Positions 12,860 to 25,805 of a stretch of DNA of 64,000 bases are shown here, piece after piece. Made by a program: the position numbers and the translations under genes. The stretch comes from Hirudo medicinalis (Eukaryota > Annelida > Clitellata > Hirudinida > Hirudinidae): NCBI GenBank assembly GCA_011800805.1, contig MPNW01000434.1, forward strand, positions 230,581 to 294,580, read 5' to 3'. The notes below the pieces were generated by a model. The model searched no databases and was not told where the DNA came from. It saw only the letters and a program-made list of their open reading frames with translations. Each line of letters opens with the position of its first letter. Within the stretch, counting starts at the first letter, position 1.

Positions 12860-13147
12860 GCGCGGTAGAGCGAGGCGTCTGCGCTGGGTTCGTTAGCGAG
12901 GTCATTGAATTGTCAGTCTGTCAGATCCGAAGTGTCGACGGTTCGAGAATAGCCATTATAGAGTTTTTTTTTATTTTTAGTTTTTTTTGCCAGCGCTATT
13001 TGCTTCCTAGCGCTCGTCTAGACGCTGTTTAGATTGGACGCATGGATGTTTTATCGATGAGCTGCCAGTGATCTCCTCTCTAGACTAGGCAATATCGGTC
13101 CGTTTTTGTTGCCCGTATTCGGCTTGGAAAGACTACTACGAATTAAA
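12860..13147 (+). other. Candidate non-coding first exon with strong splice donor
   Basis: Begins about 25 bases after the TATA box and ends AAA|GTAAGT, close to the ideal 5' splice site. It holds an open frame in one phase up to a stop near 13030, but that frame starts upstream of the TATA box, so I treat the exon as leader. The first downstream plus-strand coding exon I can support has an acceptor at 33259-33260, which would imply an intron of about 20 kb. That link is inference; another unseen exon may lie nearer. Confidence 0.35.
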
Positions 13148-16100
13148 GTAAGTATTATTATTATTATTTCTCGATCAATTATTTTTAGTTGTGCCATGCC
13201 AACGGATTAGTGACTGAGCGAGCGAGTGAGCGAGTAGGTCCTACTCAGTAGGGGATGAGTGATTGAGTGAATGATTGAGCGAGTGAGTGATCTATTTTTT
13301 TCTACTTTGAGCATCCGTGCATCTTAGAAACAACAACAGCAACAACAATTTGCCGTAGACCAGACCCGATACCGTCTAGACAGGATCTTATGCCGGTCGC
13401 TCGACGCTATTAGCGAATGTTGTCAGCATGTTGAAGAGAAATAATTAAGGCTTTATGATATAATTACTAATTATTATATATATATATAATAATAATATAT
13501 AATAATAACGGCTCGAATGATAAGCGACATTAAGAAAAGACATCCCTCTTGATAACGATCACAGCGCTGACAATGGTAATGATGCTGGTGATGACGATGA
13601 AGATGATGAGGCTATGTCGGTTGGGAAATGGATGGAAAAGTATTAAACTTATTTACTCGCTTTCTCGCTAGAATGGCTGAAACACGCGTGTAATCTTCTT
13701 GCTTTGGTGCCTCGGTTTTCTGTTCGGGAGATTCTTTCGATTTTGTTACACGTTCAAAAAAAAACAGGCTTTGGAAAGACATAGGTAAGGATGTGCAGTT
13801 TTTCGTGGCTTGTGTGCACGTGTTGGTACGTGGATGAGTGCGGACAGAGGTGCCGAGAGAGAAGGATTATGTTGAGAAAGTGTGGTAGTACATCGTACGA
13901 TGTGCCTGCTACACTTGCTTTACTTTAGACCACTGCCTATAGCCTCTCAACACGCAGACATTGCTGTCAACGTATTTGTTGTTATTATCGACTCTGTGTT
14001 TCTTCTGCTCCCTGATTATTGTCATTCTTCTTCTTCTTATTTTTATTATTTTCATACCCTGGGAGCTGACTCAAAGATGGCTCTATTAGACAGGTTTATC
14101 GCGAACGCACAGGCTGGTATTACCGTTGCCGATGATAGCAGCGCCGCACATAACTACTTTTGGGATTATAAAATTGAATCTTAAACATAATTTTCAGAGC
14201 TCCGGCGATTTTGAGCTATAATTTTATCTCGTCTCCGATAGAACGTTAAGTTTATTTATGGATTCTTACTTACGCTGCGCTAAAATTTTTAATCAATTTG
14301 ACGAATAATATATTTTTCTTAATATGCATTTTTATTTTTGACTTGCATGCAGAAAGCGTTTAGTTTGCTAATTTATTACCGCTCGAGGCTTGCATTGGGA
14401 ATTTATGAGAATTCGGTCATGTCTAGAAAAGCTCACAATTTTACCTTCTAGAAAGTCGTGTCTATGTTCTCCATCCGAGTCTTAAAAGATTTTTATCGAC
14501 ACTCCAGGAAAACTCGGTCAGTTAAGAAAACCGGAAATTAGGTTAGTTATTTGATATGCTTTTTTTAAAAATTAATTATTCATCGGCCATGTTTACGAAG
14601 CAGACGTGCGATGTACAAATTAATCGCACAGAGGTCGCAATTTCGGAGCTTGTTTATGAGCAGAACGGACATTAATTCAGAGTTTAACGTGAGATTGCAT
14701 TAGAGAATTTGGATCTTTGCATGCCTCTGCTTTGATTTGTCGGGAAAATAATATTTTCTGGAGTGGGTAGCCATTAAGGAAATTACTCTTGAATAAAGGC
14801 GCATCACTGTCACTGCGTTAGATAATGATGACATATTTTATGTTCTTGGTTCGGCCATCATCCCTTGAAATTATTTGGCATGGAACCACGCATTGCCTGC
14901 GTTCCGAAAGCATTTTGTTTAAATTATTTAGCGCTACTCCTGTTTCTATAATTTTCTTTCAGAGGATGGGTTGGAAAGATGTGTTCGTTTTGATTTATGA
15001 TGACATCTTAGTTGCATTTTTTGCTGAGAGTCTGAAGTTTGATGAAGTTGTGAAATTGCATATTGCCACCTAGACATTAATTATCGTAACAAAGCTTATT
15101 AAATCATTTTACTTGAAATGGAGATTTATGGATGGAGCCTTCCTGTGTGCAAATCTCCCCTACATCTTGTTTTACTTTGTTTTTCCTTATTTGATTTTTA
15201 TTCCTGCTGCCTGCTGCTGGCATAATCTAGGATGATGAAGATTTTATTAGGTCTATTTGCCATGCAATTTTATTAATCATAAATCACAAGAGATGTGCTA
15301 TCATGTCGATAAAAGGATTGCTCACATAAAAGCGTAATTGAAATAATTTCTCTGTGAATTCCTTGCTGGATGGAAATTAGTTTTTTATTTCTTGCACTGG
15401 GATCCCAGGCATCCTTATAAATCATTGTAACATTTGGGGTCTGTGGATATCTGGCCGAGCAATTTTCCAGTCAGTGAATTTTTGCAGAAAACGAGTCGCT
15501 AACAAATGACATTGTTCGGCACTGGCTTTTTCCAGGTCTTGCCGCCCGTTTATTTATGCTTGTGAGTTGTAAAAATTTCAAATAACAATATTTGCTAGAG
15601 ATTTTCAGTTCATTACTTCATTGCCTTCTGGAAAAAGATTATAATTACGCTCTTTAAGGGACACATCTGGTTGCTTGCAAGGAAGCTTTCTGAACTTTAT
15701 GGACTTAATTATTGCAAAGGAATTTTAATTTTCCGTGCTATGACGTTCGGACGTTTGATCAACAAATTCAAAGAAGTTCAAATTCTTGAGAGAAAAATAA
15801 TGGCGTCGATCATCAGGTTGCCAGTCTAAGTACCTTAAAAATATATATCTTCAATTATAGGCTGCATTTGCAAGTCTTCAGCATTCGATTAATGATCGTG
15901 AATTTCGGTTAATATTCTGAAAAATTTTATACACTTGCTTCACGATGAGTGGGACTATTTAAAAAAATGGATTCAGGCAAGAATGAATATTCATGAATTT
16001 AAACGTGGAAAACGTTACATTTGATACTCGATATTTTCATACTCGATCAGCTCAGCGATGGCTATGAAAGCCGAAAGTTGAATGTTATCTGAGAAGATGT

Positions 16101-18880
16101 CATTTAACTGGGTGCTGGGAGGGCTAATAACGTTAAGAATAACTTCGGTACTTTTACGAGAGGCGGCCGCTAATAAGGTCGGTCTCGTATTTAAGGATTA
16201 TGATAATTACGGATAATGTCCGATTCGACTACTATCCAAATCGTCGCGTTATGCAATTGACGTTAATTAACTAACCAGCAACTGGAGTCTAATGATTGAA
16301 TTGAATTGGAAGGAGATAATAGCTTATTGGATCAGCAAGTTAACAAAAATTAGGCTCTTACAGTACTTCATGTGGGCTTCTAATAGTTCGAATCGACTCA
16401 TTTGAAGTTTCACAATTGTCCGGTAGATGATGATGATGGTATTGACGGCGACAAGGCTACGATGATGGTGATGAATTAACATCCCTTGCTTGAGGAGATG
16501 AATTGGACCAGTCTAGACTGGCCGAGATTATAAAGGAACTGAGAACTCTCGTTGCGGATATTGTGTTTGGCCAAGCTCTCGTAACTTGCTCGAGAAAAAT
16601 TCTTTCCTTTGAAATGTGACTGATGTGACCTTGGGCAGAGGTCCTTGAGGTGGTTTGACAAAAATATGTCAACAGGTTGTTGTACTTTTGTGCCTCTATT
16701 CCTTGTCTCGTATATGAGAAACGTGTGCTATCGTCGTGTTGTTGCTGCTGCTGTTGATGGTTATTAATAGTTACTATCGACTACCATATGAGAAGATATT
16801 TTTTTGTTTTTTTTTTCGATTAATATTGCTACATTCTTTTAAAGGCACAATTTATCCAATGAACCTTAAGACGTGCTTTAAAATTACAGCTAAACCATCA
16901 TTTCGACATTGGAGGTTCTTATTTCAAAGATGAGAAGATACCGTCTTTTCCCGTGAAACATGACCAACTGATGCCTGACATTTGGCACTGGCGTCGATTA
17001 TTCTCAACAATTTCTTACCGGGAAATGCGCCGAAAAAAATTCACTGGCATACTTTTTAACGTTCAGCTCTTTTTTAAATGCAAAACAAATGGTTTGTGAA
17101 ATGAAGAGGTTTTCAACTCAGAAATTCCTCCTTTGTAAAGGCTTCAGGGAAACGTATATGCCACAATAAACCTGTAAGTACAGACCTCACTTTTTTTGCT
17201 CGCCTAAGAACTAGGTGTGTAGAAAAAGTGGATGGAGGATGATGATTGAAGCATTTCCTGATGCCGCCTCTACGTCCTCATCTGGGAAGCCCATCAAAAC
17301 AACCACGATTGAAACTGCCTCCATTTTTTGTTTCTGAATTTGAGACTTATGCTGCTTATGTAGTGTCGTATTCCTGATATCGTTTGCCTGCTATCTACGG
17401 CCCGTGGCCTTAATACCGGCTAAATAGTTGAGGCGTTTCTGAGAGTACAAGCGTGCGCGAATGTAAAAATTTGTGAAATTTAATTGTAAATGTTTCCATA
17501 AGCGTTAACTTTCAGTGGTTTTTAACCCATTATACTTCGCAATCCGTCTTCAGTGTTCTAGTCCAACTTCGTCTAGACGCACTCCTACGCAAATACGTGG
17601 TAACTTTCCATCGCCTATTATCTCTTCCATCCAGTTTTCCTCGCTCAGTCGCTCGTGTGCACGCGACATCCGCTTGACCTCCATCATAGCAGACGTAATT
17701 AGTCATGTTAAAGTCAGTCTCTCTTCAGACGCTCCGCTCGAGCCAATTCACTTGCCGATGGCTTTTGAACAATTTTTATGTTGGCATTATTAATATTGTT
17801 ATCATTCATCATCATCGTCGTCATCACTCTCGACAAGGGCAAAGCAGAAGTTATGTTGTACTTAATATATGAATTGTTTAATATATGAATTGTTTTTTTT
17901 TAGATAAATAAACGTCTGAAATCTATTAATATAATTACTGAATTAAGTGCCTCATTCACAACAAATGCTACTACTCGACTATATTTAATCATAAAAACAT
18001 ATTTTAGTTCTCTTAAGGATGGGTGAAGTTCATGGCCTAATAATAGTAATATTAATCACGATAATGTACATAATTTAGTAATACTAATCATAATACAATA
18101 TTACTATTAATCATAATCATAGAACTGTGCAATAGTGCAAATAAAGCCAGTGTAAGGAGGTACATTCTTTTGAAGGAGAAAGCATAGTAAGATCGACTTT
18201 TGCTTGCTTTCCGATGTGCAGACATCTGTGTTAGGCATTGGTTCGGTTATCCTGTTTGCACACTAAATGCAGATTATTGCAATTTTTTTAGCCAAATAAA
18301 AATGTTTTAAATGTTATGTATTATTACTATGATTATTATTATTATTATTATTATTATAACGTCGCACATTTGGCTCTTTTTATATGTACATGTTTTTGAT
18401 ATAGATTTGATTTTTTAGGAAAGACTTTAAACCACGTTGCTTGTCCAGCTAATGGCACTGATGATACGACTCATTATCCATTCAAATGACGTAATATTCA
18501 TTATCTCCTTTGTCTGAGTTGGGACCAGACAAATGTGATTATGCAAGGTGATTATTCAAGATAAGTGATGGGTTGTTTGTGGAAACATTGGAGGATGACA
18601 TGAGTGATTGTTTCGAGCCAGGAGAGCCTGAGGACTTAATTTGATATTTTTATGGCTGCCTCAATAATCCTCAGTCCTTCATCCACGTCAGATCAGTCCA
18701 CATTTGATGACCGAGTGCAAGGCCATCAAAGTGCTCATTTAAAAAATGATGGAAATAAAGACTCTGGTTAGTATCTGTACCAGCTACATGGCCTGTGTCT
18801 CTGTAGGAGCTAGTTAGGCTCTAACATGTGAATGCGTTTCTTTAAAATAATGTGATGATGGTCATCCTATTATGTAATGG
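13148..18880. other. Long non-coding stretch
   Basis: I see no supported exon on either strand. The stretch is AT-rich with short ATT tracts (13150-13165, 13470-13510, 18330-18358) and a GAGT/GAGC tract near 13213-13290. It may be the first part of a very long intron starting at 13148. Confidence 0.45.
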
Positions 18881-18886
18881 ATTAAT

Positions 18887-19023
18887 TATGTATGTATGTA
18901 TGTATGTATGTATGTATGTATGTATGTATGTATGTATGTATGTATGTATGTATGTCTGTCTGTCTGTCTGTCTGTCTATCTGTCTGTCTGTCTATCTGTC
19001 TGTCTATCTATCTCTCTGTCTGA
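18887..19023 (+). repeat. (TATG)n followed by (TCTG)n microsatellite
   Basis: About 66 bases of TATG repeats run directly into about 70 bases of TCTG repeats with TCTA variants. The order TATG then TCTG matches a short motif inside the Helitron-like element at 29665 and 34092, and that element's sequence continues right after this tract. Confidence 0.9.
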
Positions 19024-19092
19024 TTGTCTGCCCCAAGAACTCCTCCCAAAATCATGATGCTTCTTGCGTCCATTCTCTGTTCCATTCCTAAG
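19020..19092 (+). mobile_element. Fragment of the Helitron-like element family
   Basis: Sequence starting CCCCAAGAACTCCTCCCAAA and ending CCATTCCTAAG aligns by eye with the same region of the two longer copies, which read GAGAACTCCTCCCAAATGG and CCATTCTTAGG at the matching places. An internal portion is missing. The fragment ends at the single N at 19093. Confidence 0.55.
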
Positions 19093-19214
19093 NTTGCTGT
19101 TATTGTTGCTGCTGCTGTTGTTGTTGTTGTTGTTGTTGTTGTCCTCGCTTGAAATCCAACCACTGTCCTGACCACTGTCCAAACCTCTGCCGCTCACACC
19201 TAAGAAGTTTGTTT

Positions 19215-19331
19215 GTATGTATGTATGTATGTATGTATGTATGTATGTATGTATGTATGTATGTATGCATGTATGTATGCATGCATGTATGCATGTATGC
19301 ACGTATGTACATATGCATGTATGTGTGTAAG
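19215..19331 (+). repeat. (TATG)n microsatellite
   Basis: Second TATG tract, with GC variants (ATGC) toward its end. Between it and the N at 19093 lies a short GTT repeat (19109-19143) and about 70 bases of unique sequence. Confidence 0.9.
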
Positions 19332-19839
19332 TATTTATGTATTTTGCACTCAGACAGAAAGGCCCATTGACCCCTAACACCACTAAAAAACAGAATGAAA
19401 CAAATGTTAGGAAGCCCTCTTACAAAAAAGAGAAAGCAAAAGAGACAAACAAATGATTAAATAAAATCTTCATCACCATGTCAATGACTTTAAGTGCATA
19501 TGAGTACTTTATGTGTTATCATTGTTATCATGCGTTAGCATTGGATTTTACAATACATTAATTTGTATTCATTAATCAACTGCTCCATAATTGATTTGTC
19601 GTCGTTGGTAATTATCAACTGGTAAACTCCGAGCAGTGTTGGAGTTTTTTTTAATATGTTTAATGACATTATTCGCCGCAGCAATGACGGGAAATTCACG
19701 TTTAATCGCATTAGTATTCCTGATGAATATTTGCTCTCTAAAAATCCGAGGCAGACAGAAGATTTGTGAACAATTATTTTTGGTCTTCTGATTTTTGACT
19801 CCCGGTGTTGTTCGCTTTCTTAATCCCACACCGAGCTTC

Positions 19840-20642
19840 TTAATCACAGCCAATGAGAATCGGGAGATTATAACCAGGTTCTGAAATTGCATTCTGGAAC
19901 TTTGAACTGCCAAGGAAGATTTCAGAATGTTGTGTCTTTTCTATTGTACTGTTGCTCGTATCGCCTTGTTTCGTAAAACTTGTTTTCATCCTTTGAAACC
20001 AAATATCCTTCTTTCGAATGCTGATGTTGTCGGTGGCTTTTGCACTTGGCAATAAGTTTCCTAGAACAGGAAGAGATCGAAGATGATCCTCGCGTGATGC
20101 TCGGGGTGTGCTTAGTGGTTTTCGTTGAAGATTCCCTGAAGAATAAAGAATGAGCATCATTACATCGAAAGGCCTCTTTTGAACTGAAAACTAGTTGTTT
20201 GAAGCTGGGTTTTTGAGTTGAGTTTTTGGTTTTTGTGTGCTAATATGAAAAGATTACAGCAAAGTATCTAAGTCACCATTTTCTTTGAAATGCCAGTCAA
20301 AGTTATTAAAGGCTGTCATTTCACATTAAAAACCTGTAGTCTGGCTGACCTAACAAACCGCAACTAAACTGACTTACCGACCGTGATTTTCTACAGGTCA
20401 TAGTTCAAAGGTTATTTATTATTACTGTTAGAAGGGACCGTCTGAGAGGAAACCAACCCACTTGTAGAAAATGTTGTTGGGCAGTTTTGTCTGACAATAG
20501 TGGATCAAGACTTGTTCAGGAGCCGAGTTACGAGTGAGGCCGTAAATAAAGATAAAAATTAATAAAACATTCGAAATGCATAAAAATACGAACGCGGTAA
20601 TAAATAAAGGACGGAGGAGAGCTCCCCAACAATGGCGCCCAT
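19840..20642 (-). CDS. Small single-pass membrane protein of unknown family (two exons)
   Basis: Exon 2 (20135-19840) has a very good acceptor (TTTATTCTTCAG) and 97 codons to a TAA, with no resemblance I know. Upstream, an open frame at about 20620-20454 encodes a strongly hydrophobic helix (ITAFVFLCISNVLLIFIFIY) followed by NSAPEQVLIHYCQTKLPNN; a GT at 20453 gives the right phase for exon 2, while a better-looking GTGGGT at 20461 does not. An ATG at 20642-20640 lies just upstream but one frame off. One extra G in the GGGG run after it would give an N-terminus starting MGAIVG. This is the kind of single-base loss seen elsewhere in this window. If real, the product is a short signal-anchor membrane protein, lying on the opposite strand inside the possible 13-33 kb intron. 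Confidence 0.4.
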
Positions 20643-20703
20643 CCAGCACGTGATCGTGGAATTACCAGATGAATGTCTTCCGGTTGAATTTATAGTGGAT
20701 CAT

Positions 20704-20883
20704 CACCATCATCATCGTCGTCGTCGTCGTCATCACATTGACATCATCATCATCTCCTTGATTATCATGACAATTATCGTGATAAAGACATCATCATGCT
20801 TCAATTCATCGTCATCATCATCATCGTCATCATCGTCATCGTCATCATCGTCATCGTCGTCATCATCGTCACCATCATCATCG
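20704..20883. repeat. CAT/CGT microsatellite with hexamer structure
   Basis: Tandem CAT and CGT triplets, partly organised as CATCGT and CATCATCGT units, interrupted near 20740-20810 by unrelated sequence. Reads as poly-Ser, poly-Ile/Val, poly-His or poly-Asp in different frames, all spurious. Confidence 0.9.
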
Positions 20884-20889
20884 GCATCT

Positions 20890-21940
20890 TCGTGTGCAGC
20901 AAACATTTCCATGCTTCGCACCATTTGCTCCTCGTTGTTTCATTTTATCGTCTGCCATTTTGCCGCTTAGAAATGCTTTGTCAGTTGGAACGAAAACTTT
21001 TATTAACACATTATGACGTCATCGGAACATTGGGCTTGGCAGGTATTGCTGATTGGATTGAGAGGAATCTGTCCGACGTCCAAGCCTTGAAGTTGTTTGC
21101 ATTGAAAATTGAACTATTGTTATTGTTATTATTATTTTTTTTTTACTAATTTATTCGTAATTGTCGAAAATTTGTGAATATTTTACTTACAATATACATA
21201 CGATCATTAATAACGCACATGTCCTAGTGCTGTAATGATATAACGAGCAAAACATTATCATAAGATATTCATAATGACAATAACAGTTCATGGATATTCA
21301 TATTCACAATAATTCATGGACATTCATAATCCATATTATAGCACGTAAACTATATTATTAGCTCTTCGGTGCAAAAGAATTGATCGCTTGAAATACTCGT
21401 GCATCAGTTGCATATTTATCGAGGGCTGTGCGTCTGATGAGATGCAGACGGAGATAAATTCATCATCGAAATGACCTCGACCTATTTTGCCTTATCCAAT
21501 CAGAAGACAGACATTTCAAAAATTCCCCGGGGATATCGGTAGCTGTTAACAGACTAACAGACTTCCCAGCATTACAACCCTGTTGTTATTATTAAATAAC
21601 CGCTATTTGTAACATATATAATAATAATAATAATAATAAATAATAATAATAATACCAATAATAACAATAGTTATAATATTGGTACAATTTATAAAAGTAT
21701 TTGTTGACGTCGAGTAAATAATTCTAAAATTGATATATAAAATAAAAATATTATTATTATCATCGTCATGTTTACTTTCTTATACTCGTAATTTGTTACA
21801 TCATTTTCGTCTGTTATTTTTTGTTTTGTCATCTGTGATTATTGCCGCCTGATGTTGTTGGACTGCTGTCATCATTACTAGCACCATTATCGTCTACGAC
21901 CGTACCTCTGCCATCACCAACCCCACCCCATTGCCATTGT
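20890..21940. other. Non-coding stretch
   Basis: AT-rich, with an AAT tract near 21618-21655. No supported exon. Confidence 0.5.
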
Positions 21941-21954
21941 TATCAACATGGTCA

Positions 21955-22073
21955 TCGTCATCATCATCGTCATCATCATCATCATCATCATCGCCATCAT
22001 CATCATCATCTCCTTTGTTATCATCATTATCATCATCATCTCCATTGTTATCATCATTATCATCATCGTTCCT
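21955..22073. repeat. CAT microsatellite
   Basis: Tandem CAT with CGT, CCAT and TTAT variants; a block of roughly 33 bases (CTCCTTTGTTATCATCATTA type) is repeated once. Confidence 0.9.
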
Positions 22074-22618
22074 TCGTTTGTGGTCTACTGCTCCAGCTCC
22101 AGCATCGATCCATGTCTGACTGAACAATATCACGTGCACGTGCCTAGGTGGGTGGGTAGCCAGGTAGTTATGGCGGCAAATTCTGTCTGGGAATCGTCTA
22201 CTTGCTTTCGATTGCTCTTACCGATGAATAAATAGATGAAGGAGTTTGAGTGGTCTTGTTTCATTTCTAAATAATAAATTGTTAATAATTACGTTATTAT
22301 TAAGTTATTATAATAAGTATTTTATTTCTAAAAGTTATAATAATTATTTTATTATTGAAATTTTGTAATAATTAATTTATTATTAAGTGTTAACTAATCA
22401 CTACGTGAAGATGAGTTATGAGTGATGAGTTATTGCTCAATAAAAATCACTTAACTTGACCATCTTCACTCCTAACTCTGCCAGCATTCCACGGAAGGGA
22501 CACGATCTGCGCATTTCAAACTTTCTTTGTTCTTCAACCTTTGAACCTCCTATTATACATTATATTTATTCATTTTATTGCTGAACTACTCTTTCCATTA
22601 TTATTCCCATGTGCTTCG

Positions 22619-22692
22619 ATGGATGGATGGACGGATAAAAGGGAGGGAGGGATGGAGGGATGGGTGGACGTACGGATGGATGGATTGGATGG
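22619..22692. repeat. GGAT/GGGA tetranucleotide tract
   Basis: GGAT and GGGA units with substitutions, plus strand. Non-coding by context. Confidence 0.8.
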
Positions 22693-22819
22693 GTGGAATA
22701 AAGAAAGTCTGGTATTCCATAAATCGTTGCAATAATCTTTTGATTTGAGTATCACTTAAAGCGGTTCATGGTCGTATCGCAATATCTTTGTCAATTAGGC
22801 CGCACCCTGATAAGGGGTA

Positions 22820-22952
22820 ATAATAATAACAATAATAATAATAATATTAATACCAATAATATTGTTAATTAGTAATAATAATATTAATGCAATATTATTA
22901 TTATTATTAATTACATTAGTTATAATAATAATGATAATAAATGGTGATGGTA

Positions 22953-22989
<37 letters not shown>

Positions 22990-22990
22990 T
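22820..22990. repeat. (AAT)n microsatellite, imperfect
   Basis: AAT repeats with AC and GAT interruptions. Confidence 0.85.
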
Positions 22991-23087
22991 AATAAATTAT
23001 GACATTAGTAAAGCAAAGATATTATTCTGTGTCACACTGTATCGATATGAATGACCACCATCATATCGTCATGGACGACGTCATCAC

Positions 23088-23130
23088 CACTACCATCATC
23101 ATCATCATCATCATCATCATCTTCATCGCT
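23088..23130. repeat. (CAT)n microsatellite
   Basis: Pure CAT run inside a wider CAT/CAC-rich block from about 23045. Confidence 0.9.
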
Positions 23131-23674
23131 GCCGACGACGTCGCTATCATCAACCCTGGCTTGGTGCCCTAAATCATAAATGCCTGTACCAGCCTACCAC
23201 GCTTTCTTTTTATATGCGTCTGAGCGATTTGCAAAATAACCTTGAGTCTGTTTAAACTCGCACCGGCTCAGTTTTAGGCCTCCTTTCGTTCGCTCTTTCG
23301 TTCATCTGTCCGACCAGACATCCATTCATTCGTCTGCTCGCTCTTTTACTCATCCATCTGTCCGTCCTTCCATCCACCCAACCGTCCGTCTATCCGTTGA
23401 GTCACCAAGCTCAACCTCAAGACATAAACCTCATCATGTCATGGAGTTTAAAACCTCACGTGGAGGAAGGAGTGTCACTGGACCGACAGACTGTAGACAC
23501 TACGTCCCCATGTCTGGACGACCGAGGGAAATGACGAATGAATCGGTAACCACGGCAACGTCTCCAGGTCGTTCATCACAGGACTGCAAGTCGGAGTGAT
23601 GGATAGGCCGGTGCTGGATGAGGAGATTGCATCTCTCGGTGCCGGACTTTCTTTCTTCCATCACCCGCTCCCTC

Positions 23675-23700
23675 GATCATCGAGGATCACCTCGATGATC
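23675..23700. other. Perfect 11-bp inverted repeat followed by T6
   Basis: Arm GATCATCGAGG (23675-23685), loop ATCA, arm CCTCGATGATC (23690-23700), then ATTTTTT. No gene of mine ends here. Confidence 0.8.
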
Positions 23701-24119
23701 ATTTTTTAAGATAATAAGTTACCTGTATCAGTGCTCTCTGCTGGTGGTGATTGAGAGTTAGCTGACTGTTCTTTCAATTTGTGAAGGATCATCTTTTTTC
23801 CTTTCAGTTGTTCATTCAAAATATGTTTAAAAATCACTATGAATATTATTTTATTTTTTAAATGCCTTTCTAATTTAATCTGAAATCACAAATCGTGGAT
23901 AATAATTTGATAGCGATAACGATATTGCAAGTCATGAATAAATTAGCCGGGGTCAACTTACCCGGGAGTCTCGGCTCCTCCCACTTTCCTCCTCCTCTTA
24001 CTCCCCCTCCCCTCCTCATGACGTCACAGACAGAAAGACCCACTTACCTTGAACTTGGAATTCTCATTCGCCAGTCTTCTTTCGATTTCTTTCTGAGAGA
24101 CTTTCATTTTCGTCTTTAT

Positions 24120-24200
24120 CTTCACCGTCGTGGTCGTCGTCATCGTCATTATCATGATCATCATCATCATCATCGTCATCATCATCGTCATCATCATTAA
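24120..24200. repeat. CGT/CAT microsatellite
   Basis: GTCGTCATCGTC passing into CAT repeats, then ATT tracts up to about 24245. Confidence 0.85.
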
Positions 24201-24361
24201 TATTATTTTTATTATTGCAGGCACAATCATTATTTTTATTATTTTGTCAATAATGTTTTCGCTACTTGATTGGAATGTAGCAGTAATCTAAATGCAATTT
24301 TATTATCGTTATTATTATTATTATAATCATCATTATCGCTTATATATCTAAGTAAAATTAA

Positions 24362-24362
<1 letters not shown>

Positions 24363-24397
<35 letters not shown>

Positions 24398-24404
24398 CCT
24401 TTGT
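24363..24404. repeat. (ATT)n microsatellite
   Basis: Pure ATT run, one of several in the 24.3-25.1 kb block. Confidence 0.9.
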
Positions 24405-24444
24405 ATGTCTACGTAAAATTATTATTAATACTATTATTGCTATT

Positions 24445-24618
24445 ATTATATTATTATATTGTTGTTGTTGTTGTATTGGGAGGTCGTCATGACCATTACC
24501 ACTGTGATTAACAGTCTGTCACCCTGTACATTTGCAGGAGACACTGATGATAGGCCTGGCTTGGTGCTTGTTGTAATGAGTTTTTAATGTAGTGGAATGC
24601 CATTACTCAAATAACTTC

Positions 24619-24669
<51 letters not shown>

Positions 24670-25044
24670 GTTATTATTGTTGTTATTATTATTATTGTTT
24701 TTATTATTACATTAATTACGATAATTTATTTGAGTACTTACNATATTATTATATTGTAGGTGTTGTTGTATTGGGAGGTCGTCATGACCATCACCACTGT
24801 GATTAACAGTCTGTCACCCTGTACATTTGCAGGAGACACTGATGATAGGCCTGGCTTGGTGCTTGTTGTAATGAGTTTTTAATGTATTGGAATGTCATTA
24901 CTCAAATAACTTCTTTGTTATTATTATTATTATTATTATTATTGTTGTTGTTGTTGTTGTTGTTGTTGTTATTGTTATTATTATTATTATTATTATTGTT
25001 TTTATTATTACATTAATTACGATAATTTATTTTAGTACTTACTG
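24445..25044. repeat. Direct duplication of about 300 bp around a single N
   Basis: The block 24445-24741 recurs at 24743-25044, including GGGAGGTCGTCATGACCAT and the flanking ATT/GTT microsatellites. Copies differ by a few substitutions (ATTACC versus ATCACC, GTAGTGG versus GTATTGG) and in microsatellite length. The copies meet exactly at the N at 24742. Confidence 0.9.
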
Positions 25045-25604
25045 CTAACATGGTTTGGTTAGATAATAAGTATTATTAAATATTATTGTTAAATTAATTA
25101 ATTTGCATAACAATTATGTAATATTAATATAATTAATAATGTTAATGATGATGATGGTGATGATGACGACGGTGGTGATGGCTTTTGATGAGCCATTCTT
25201 TTGACGTTCACTGCTTTTTCATTTTGGTAAAATAAATTTTTATTTTTTCTGAATAAATTGAAAATAACATTCAAATTGAGTCCTACAAGTTTTAAATAAA
25301 TTCTTTGATGGAAGGAAGGAATTGCTTTCCATTTTTGAAGGAGACATGTTATTAACATCATAATATTATAATTATAATAATAACATTATAATTACAACAT
25401 TATATTTACTATCATTATATGTTATTAATTATGATTATAAAGTTATTAACAATATGATATCAATCTTATTATTAATCGAAAACATGTGAACATCGACTGC
25501 TTACAAATGTTGCGTTTATTCACTTAACCGATGTTCAGTTGATTGGCTTTGTAAGGACATTTGTATACTTGTTGTTTGACCATGGTGATGGCTACACGAT
25601 TAGC

Positions 25605-25607
25605 CGA

Positions 25608-25638
<31 letters not shown>

Positions 25639-25805
25639 GTGGTGATGATGATGGTGGTGATGGTGATGGTGATGACTACGATAGTAAACAACTTATTTAA
25701 GAATCTCGGTTGTGATGATAACGGTAATCATAATAATAATAATGATGATAATGATGATGACGATGACGATAATAATAATAATAATGATGATGATGGTGGT
25801 GGTGT
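25605..25805. repeat. GAT/GGT and AAT microsatellites
   Basis: ATG/GTG triplets at 25608-25675 and AAT/GAT triplets at 25731-25802, separated by about 55 bases of unique sequence. Confidence 0.85.

Noticed and set aside
12679..13032. 117-codon plus-strand open frame
   Set aside because: It starts upstream of the TATA box, and its end is T-run-coded Phe; better read as promoter and leader.
18887..19331. CRISPR-like or regularly spaced array
   Set aside because: Plain TATG/TCTG microsatellites without spacers, in a eukaryotic genome.
20632..21149. Poly-Ser, poly-Ile and poly-Asp frames
   Set aside because: Same CAT/CGT microsatellite read in different frames.
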